Shown here piece after piece: positions 7,273 through 11,757 of a DNA stretch of 11,757 bases. Under the pieces are notes generated by a model that had not been told where the DNA came from, did not search any database, and worked only from the letters and a program-made list of their open reading frames with translations. This DNA is from Candolleomyces eurysporus (lineage: Eukaryota; Basidiomycota; Agaricomycetes; Agaricales; Psathyrellaceae). Every line of letters starts with the position of its first letter. Position 1 is the stretch's first letter. A program made the position numbers and the translations under genes. The DNA is taken from the NCBI GenBank assembly GCA_027579435.1, contig JANBPK010000212.1, forward strand, positions 1-11,757, given 5' to 3'.

Positions 7273-8936
7273 ATGCTATTATTACTGCTGAATTGCCTGC
7301 CTCCTCTTGAATACCCCATCACACGCCCGTTCGAGCCTGTCTGGCTGGCCGCAATTGCATACATCGGCGGGTGTCTTGTGGCTATCATACTTTGCATTAT
7401 CAACGGTCAGTCCATCGAGCTCCTGGGTCTGTCTGCAGCTCTTTACTAAACTATGGTAATTGATCTAATCCAGTTGCCTTGGTTGGCTATAACCCAACCA
7501 CCATCTTTCACGCTAACTTCAACGTCACTCAAGAATTTTGGTTTGACCGTTTGATCCCTTTCATTTCTCAAACACCTGGCACTCTCTGTGATGCGCGCGT
7601 ATTCAACATTGGCGAGTCCCTCGTCACTAACGCTTCCTTCTTTGAGTGGAAAGTCGAGGGAGTGTACAGGCCAAACGCCGGAACCTCGGGGTTCTCATAC
7701 AAAGGAGAGACCCTCAACCACTGCGGTGTCCAGCAGGTAGCGCTTGACATTGATATCAGGTCATGGACGTTGGACGGAAGTATGTGGTTATATTGCAATA
7801 GCTCATCGAATGTGGGCAACAGTCAAGCGTTGGAGTTGGCGGGCGTCGCAAGCTTCGGAGTGTCCGCACTTCCAGCCCGGCGAACTAATTTTCAGCGTAT
7901 GACTAGGTTAGCTGCACACAACAGTCCTGCTAATACAATCGAGAGACTGTGAGTGGCGCCTGCAGCCTTGCGAAGGTGGCTTTACTGACAACCGTGGTTG
8001 AAATCACAAAGATTTGCTATGGCAGCTGCTGATTTGGGGGCCAGAATCTATGAAGCCTACGTCCAAACGCCCAATGACACAGGCCTTGTCTCCTACTCAC
8101 TTCTCGCACGATATCCCTTCTGTCCTGCGTCCTTAGGCGCCACAGATCCTTGTGCTATCGACCCTCCCACAGTTGATATTGCCGTCTCCGCTGCCATCAT
8201 GGCGGACAATACTATTCAACCTCCCACAGCCATCCTCCCCCACGACGATCATCGCGTAAGCGATCCCGCTATGGTATACAACATGACGGATATTACCCCT
8301 GTAGTCAATTTCCTTCAGCTTGCTCGGGCAGCCGCACTTATTGACCTGGGAAACCCAGCCCCAAACAACTTCTTGTTGAACCCCCAATTCACGGATAAGG
8401 TTCTAGCTTCAAGTTTTCCAGAGACACCCGTGATAAATGCATCCCAGTCGCGTTTTTATTCAGCGTGGAAGTCCCAAATCGACCCAGCGAGCAACAAATC
8501 ATATTCAGTGTTGAGTGTACCTGGGCCATCGACACTGCAGGCAGTCTTCATCTGCCATTTATTCAATTTGAAGAGCCCGGGGTCGTTAATTGTCTCGGTG
8601 TTGGTGGCTACGCTGAGCATGTTATCTTCAGCGTGGGGTTTGGCGATGATTTTTGCTGCGTACTTTGTGAAGAAAAGAGATGGGGATATTGGTAAGTCAC
8701 CATTTCAACAAGGCTCGGTTTTCCTGGGCTTATATGCTGATTTTTGTCGTTTAATTTTAGCGAACCAATGTCAAGGTCACATGCAGGTTCAGACGGTTTC
8801 TGAGGAGGGTAGAGGGATGAAAGAAGACTCAATGCTTGCTCATCCATTGACAGATTATGGGTTGCCAACACCAAACGTAGGCACAAACATGAACTTGGAG
8901 CCTCTTCTGCCACACAGGTCCTCCATCTCTCAGTAA
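7273..8936 (+). CDS. Two-pass membrane glycoprotein of an uncharacterised basidiomycete family, copy C
   Basis: Four exons: 7273-7405, 7474-7948, 8012-8691 and 8761-8936. Introns are 68, 63 and 69 nt (donors GTCAGT, GTGAGT, GTAAGT), phases 1, 2, 1. The product is 487 aa. The ATG at 7273 opens a hydrophobic start (MLLLLLNCLPPLEYPIT) in frame with the family. Helix 1 is about residues 23-44. The external domain carries six conserved cysteines (LCD, HCG, YCN, FCP, PCA, FIC) and sequons NVT, NAS, NSS, NDT, NMT, NAS and NKS. Helix 2 is about residues 394-420 (SLIVSVLVATLSMLSSAW and following), then VKKRDGD. The tail includes LPTPNVGTNMNLEPLLPHR and ends SSISQ. This is the best preserved member of the cluster. 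Intron 3 is a multiple of three without a stop, so retention would add 23 residues. Function unknown; the two-pass topology with a lumenal or extracellular domain is inferred. Confidence 0.85.
8692..8760 (+). other. In-frame, stop-free third intron of copy C
   Basis: The segment begins GTAAGT, ends TTTTAG after a T-rich stretch, and is at the position where copies A and B have an intron. It is 69 nt long and open in the reading frame, so retained transcripts would insert 23 residues between the stop-transfer patch and the cytosolic tail. The equivalent introns of A (65 nt) and B (70 nt) contain stops or shift the frame. Confidence 0.65.
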
Positions 8937-9373
8937 ATTTGAGCGTAGAAGCAATGTAAACCTATTTTCTAATGTGAAGAATCAACGGCACGGACAAGAA
9001 TGCAATTTCAGTGACATTGTGGGAGAATACGACGCCATTCCTGTATACGCACAAAGAGTTAACATTGTCAACTGTCACTCAACTCTTTTGGACCTTTCCT
9101 CAACTGTCTTATCTCTGATCACGCCAAGTTCCTTGTATTGAACTCCTCCCTGGGCCCGCACCTGTATGACTTGAACTAGTCCTTGACGCTCGGATGAACT
9201 CCGCACCTTTGAATTGGTCCTCACTGTTCTCAAGGAGTACAGGCAGGCCCTGACTCGATGGTGTGCGGAGTCTGACTCGAGGACGCCGCTTGGCTTTCAT
9301 TCCGAAGAACTGGACCCATATGTGCTATCAAAGAATTGCATCCCCATCGATGTACTCCCGCCCACTCGTATGA
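8937..9373 (+). repeat. Spacer after copy C and upstream repeat block before the D relic
   Basis: Bases 8937 to about 9114 hold copy C's 3' flank, with nothing recognised. From about 9115 the sequence is homologous to the block before copy A: TTGAACTCCTCC, GACGCTCGGATGAAC near 9185, a deletion of about 120 bp relative to A, then a stretch at 9257-9300 identical to 1844-1887 (GATGGTGTGCGGAGTC to GGCTTTCAT). CATCCCCATCGATGTA near 9339 corresponds to the leader before copy B's start. No gene is present. Confidence 0.7.
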
Positions 9374-9415
9374 CCCATCACGCCCTCGTTTGGAGCGCTC
9401 TGGCTGACAGATCTT
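9374..9415 (+). pseudogene. Second relic of a B/C-type first exon
   Basis: Reading from 9374 gives PITPSFGALWLTDL, aligning with PITRSFESAWLTAF of copy B exon 1. As before copy A, the ATG-bearing segment is missing and no exons 2-4 follow. The downstream junction (CGAGCCTCTC, then AGTCGTCACCA) is shared with the relic before copy A, so the deletion predates the duplication of the A-type unit. Confidence 0.68.
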
Positions 9416-9469
9416 TGTACTATTGATTCTCCATGAACCCTTTTTCGAGCCTCTCCCCACTGCCTAGCT

Positions 9470-9769
9470 AAGTCGTCACCACAATTGACTAGTAACTACT
9501 ACTTCAAAGCAGGTGGCTCGTATCTGCTTCAGAATCTCGCAACAACTTGACAGGCTCTTGGATCTCGTCACCATAACACAATTGGCGCTGAGCTTCGGGC
9601 TAATTTGACCCCTGCCCGCTGCCGACCCAATTATCGACACAACGGTGTAATAAATTGAACACCACAAGAGATCAATGTTTGGACTGATTTACAGGATCTC
9701 CTCAGCGCGGTCATAAATCCATCGACCGGCACTTCTTCACTATCATTCCTCTATCCCTCTGGTTGAGAC
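9470..9769 (+). promoter_or_regulatory. A-type upstream region of copy D
   Basis: Homologous to 2060-2359 before copy A. It preserves AGTCGTCACCA, GGTGTAATAAATTGAAC (9644-9660), ATGTTTGGACT, CATAAAT (9712-9718) and GAGACATG over the start codon. If still active it would now drive a truncated or chimeric transcript rather than a full family member. Confidence 0.55.
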
Positions 9770-9917
9770 ATGTTGCCAAGGATCCCTCACCTCGAATACC
9801 CCATAACTCATGGATTTGGCTCTGTATGGTTAACTTTCTTGGCTTATGTTCTTGGGTTTCTCGTGGTTGTCATCCTTGTCGTAATAAATGGCGAGTCGTT
9901 ATCGCTTTCAGGTGTGC
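9770..9917 (+). pseudogene. Copy D: first exon of the membrane-protein family, truncated at a junction
   Basis: The ATG at 9770 opens MLPRIPHLEYPITHGFGSVW and a membrane helix ending VVILVVIN. The 121-nt exon (9770-9890) has the same length and phase as exon 1 of copy A, its nearest relative. The donor has changed from GTAAGT in A to GCGAGT at 9891, a rarer GC-type donor. Intron sequence still matches copy A up to TTCAGGTGTGC (9907-9917), then similarity stops abruptly and transporter-gene sequence follows. Exons 2-4 are absent, so no normal family protein can be made. Reading straight through the intron gives an 83-residue frame that stops at 10021. Confidence 0.75.
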
Positions 9918-11400
9918 ACCCGCAGACTCTCTCCTGCCTCTTCCCGCCTGCTGATCGCCACCACATATATTTGACCGCTCATATCTGGTTTAGGAACTCC
10001 TTGACAGGCTGTGGTGGATAATGTCTCTGCCAACCCGGAATTCGCTTACTCTCAAACGCCGGCCCGACTTTTCTATCACCTTCCTTGCGGTCGGTCTCTT
10101 CTTCTGGATGCTGAGCACTGACGCGTACCAGATCAAGTATCTATACGCCAAGCATACGTATGGATGGGGTGCAGCAGAACTGAGTTGGTACATCTCGTGG
10201 ATGGGATTTGTCAGAGCGGTGATTCTGTTGGCTGGTATCCCTTGGGTTATCAAGGTTTTCAAGCCCAAGATGACTCCCGAAGCTGAAGGAAGTTCGGAAG
10301 ATGATGGAAAGGGAAAGCAGAGGGCCGATGAGGAGGGGCAAGTGAACGATGGAAAGAAGACAGCGCCGACGTGGCTTTAGTTGGGCAAGACGATTCGGTT
10401 CGACCTCCGACTCGCGCGCTTCGCTCCTTGTGGATTTGATATCGAATATCCTTATTGCCGCCACGCCGTCGCCTTCGTACCGCATGAGCCTCAAGTACTA
10501 CCTTGCAGGCCGTCGTGGAAGTCCTATGAGCAATCCTGACACGCACGCGCAGAGCCAGGCGCTGTTCGTCCTCGCCAGTTCGCTGAGCGCTTTGGGCGGC
10601 GGGCTTGTACCCGCTGTACATAGTCTGGCACTCTGCATTGTCCAGGCGCGGAGCATCGCACCGGATTTCGGGATCAACGATTATGGGCTTCGCGATTTAG
10701 ATGATGTGCATTCGGCAGAGGATAGATATGGGAGTATGAGAGACGAGTCGAGAGCGTCGAGTATCAGGTCGAGCGTTGGTTCTTCCACGTCGGCTACGAC
10801 TCCGTTCGTACCGACACCAGCGCCACCTGTTGATTCGGGAACTCTGTTTGGGGCTTTTGCGCTCCTGCAGGCGCTTGCGCAGATGATCTTGGCCCCGATG
10901 CTCTTTGGTCTTGTCTACTCGTCGACTGTGTCCAACTACCCCAAGACGGTGTTTATTTTATCCTCGGGGTTGCTGATGGTGAGCATCTTGTTGATGCTCG
11001 TGGTGAAGAACCCGGTGGGAGAGGTTAAGGTTGAGAGGAGGGATAAGAGGTTTAGGAGGAGGATGGAGAGGGAGAGTATGACGGGATTGAGGGGGAAGGC
11101 GCTCCATTATCAGCACCAGCAACAACTCCTTCAACCCCAGCATGCTGGAGGGAAGAAGCTAAGCGGGGTTGTCAACGCAAAGATCAATGCGAACCGTGCC
11201 AAGGCGATGATGGTGAAAGAGAGGGAGATCCAGAAGAGGTGGGAGGCGGATATCGAGAGGAGGGGGAGGTCGAGGAGGAATAAGGATTTGAGAGGAGGAG
11301 CTGTGCCTGTGTCGATTGCGTTCTATGGTGATAGGGGGACTGAGAGCGGGGGGAAGGGAATGGGGGTTCGGTAGATGAGAGCGCGTTGGTTATGAGGTCG
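9918..11400 (+). pseudogene. MFS transporter, second half only (copy 2), with disrupted frame
   Basis: This encodes the second six-helix half of a PCFT/tetracycline-type MFS transporter. Reading in the 10021 frame gives RRPDFSITFLAVGLFFWM, then KYLYAKHTYGWGAAELSW, matching helices 7-8 of the family. An acidic, Lys-rich loop ends at TAG 10378-10380. The next family block (FDLRLARF, 10399-10422) is in the same frame but continues as SLLVDLISN only after a one-base shift at about 10420-10423. From there the frame is open to TAG 11372-11374 (helices 9-12 and a basic Gln-rich tail). A 39-nt intron at 10342-10380 would remove the stop but not the shift. The acceptor TTTAG at 9993 is a likely original exon boundary. 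Helices 1-6 are absent because the gene is joined to copy D. A later reading frame to TAA 11403-11405 corresponds to the copy 1 ending. Probably a pseudogene. Confidence 0.75.
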
Positions 11401-11757
11401 GCTTAAGGCGTTTGGCGGAANTTTGCGCAGTTGTCGGCCTGCCATCTGGAGTTGAGCACAATTCGCTGCCCGTTGGACAACCCCGAGGACCGATCCGAGC
11501 GGTCAGGTGAACGCCCCTTCGGCATCCAGCCTCTCTCTTCCGACCTGAAGTGCGTCGTTTTTTCGTTTTCATTCATTTCTTGTATTATTAGTAGTAGACA
11601 TCATCATCCATTACATCCAATCATGCATTTGTCTCCCACCCACATTCATTTCTCATCCGTATATATATCTATTCGCTTTCTCCTTTGTACTATTTTGTAT
11701 ACCTAGCTACCCTATTTCGCTCGTTTTTTTTTTGCTATTGCTGCATAGTGCTTCATC
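10679..11757 (+). repeat. Long direct repeat, right copy (cut by the window end)
   Basis: Same-orientation match to 1-1067. The coding part is nearly identical. Differences cluster after about 11330, including G-run lengths (AGGGGGAC versus AGGGGAC), an N at 11421 and an extra C in TATACCTAGC. The last ~200 bases belong to the MFS 3'-flank repeat. Confidence 0.92.

Noticed and set aside
9770..10021. 83-residue single-exon protein from copy D
   Set aside because: Beyond residue 40 it translates copy A-like intron and transporter-side non-coding sequence. It is treated as a truncated first exon instead.
1..11757. tRNA, rRNA, CRISPR array or a complete transposon
   Set aside because: I saw no cloverleaf-type sequence, no regularly spaced short repeats, no transposase or reverse transcriptase coding, and no terminal inverted repeats flanking the duplicated segments.

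Overview
The window looks like nuclear DNA from a filamentous basidiomycete, most likely an Agaricomycete. Genes are split by short introns (51-70 nt) with GTAAGT, GTGAGT, GTACGT or GTCAGT type donors. The readable proteins resemble the uncharacterised multi-copy membrane proteins and the PCFT/tetracycline-type major facilitator (MFS) transporters that I associate with mushroom genomes. That assignment rests on remembered family patterns, not a search. Two N characters and several homopolymer-length differences indicate draft-quality sequence.

Layout: 1-727 is the C-terminal part of an MFS transporter gene, cut by the window start, followed by its 3' flank (to about 1190). A tandem cluster of one membrane-protein family then runs on the + strand. 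Copy A (2360-3957) is intact with four exons. Copy B (about 4749-6381) has intact middle exons but no in-frame start and a stop in the last exon. Copy C (7273-8936) is intact with four exons. Copy D (9770-9917) is only a first exon and the start of its intron. D is joined directly to the second half of the MFS gene (about 9994-11400), whose last kilobase repeats the first kilobase of the window with a 10,678-bp offset.

The intergenic DNA is also repetitive. A third MFS 3' flank, without its gene, lies after copy B (about 6530-6840). Related upstream blocks precede all four copies. Both A-type copies (A and D) are preceded by a small relic of a B/C-type first exon. In order: MFS end, relic, A, B, MFS flank, C, relic, D exon 1, MFS end. 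This is best read as a segmental array built by repeated unequal exchange, with some copies decaying.

The family proteins share a two-pass topology. There is a short N-terminus, one membrane helix, a large glycosylatable domain of about 345 residues with six conserved cysteines, a second helix ending in a KKRD stop-transfer patch, and a cytosolic tail with a conserved TPNV...PLL motif. I know of no assigned function. Nothing in the sequence shows that these proteins work with the transporter; the association could simply reflect co-duplication.
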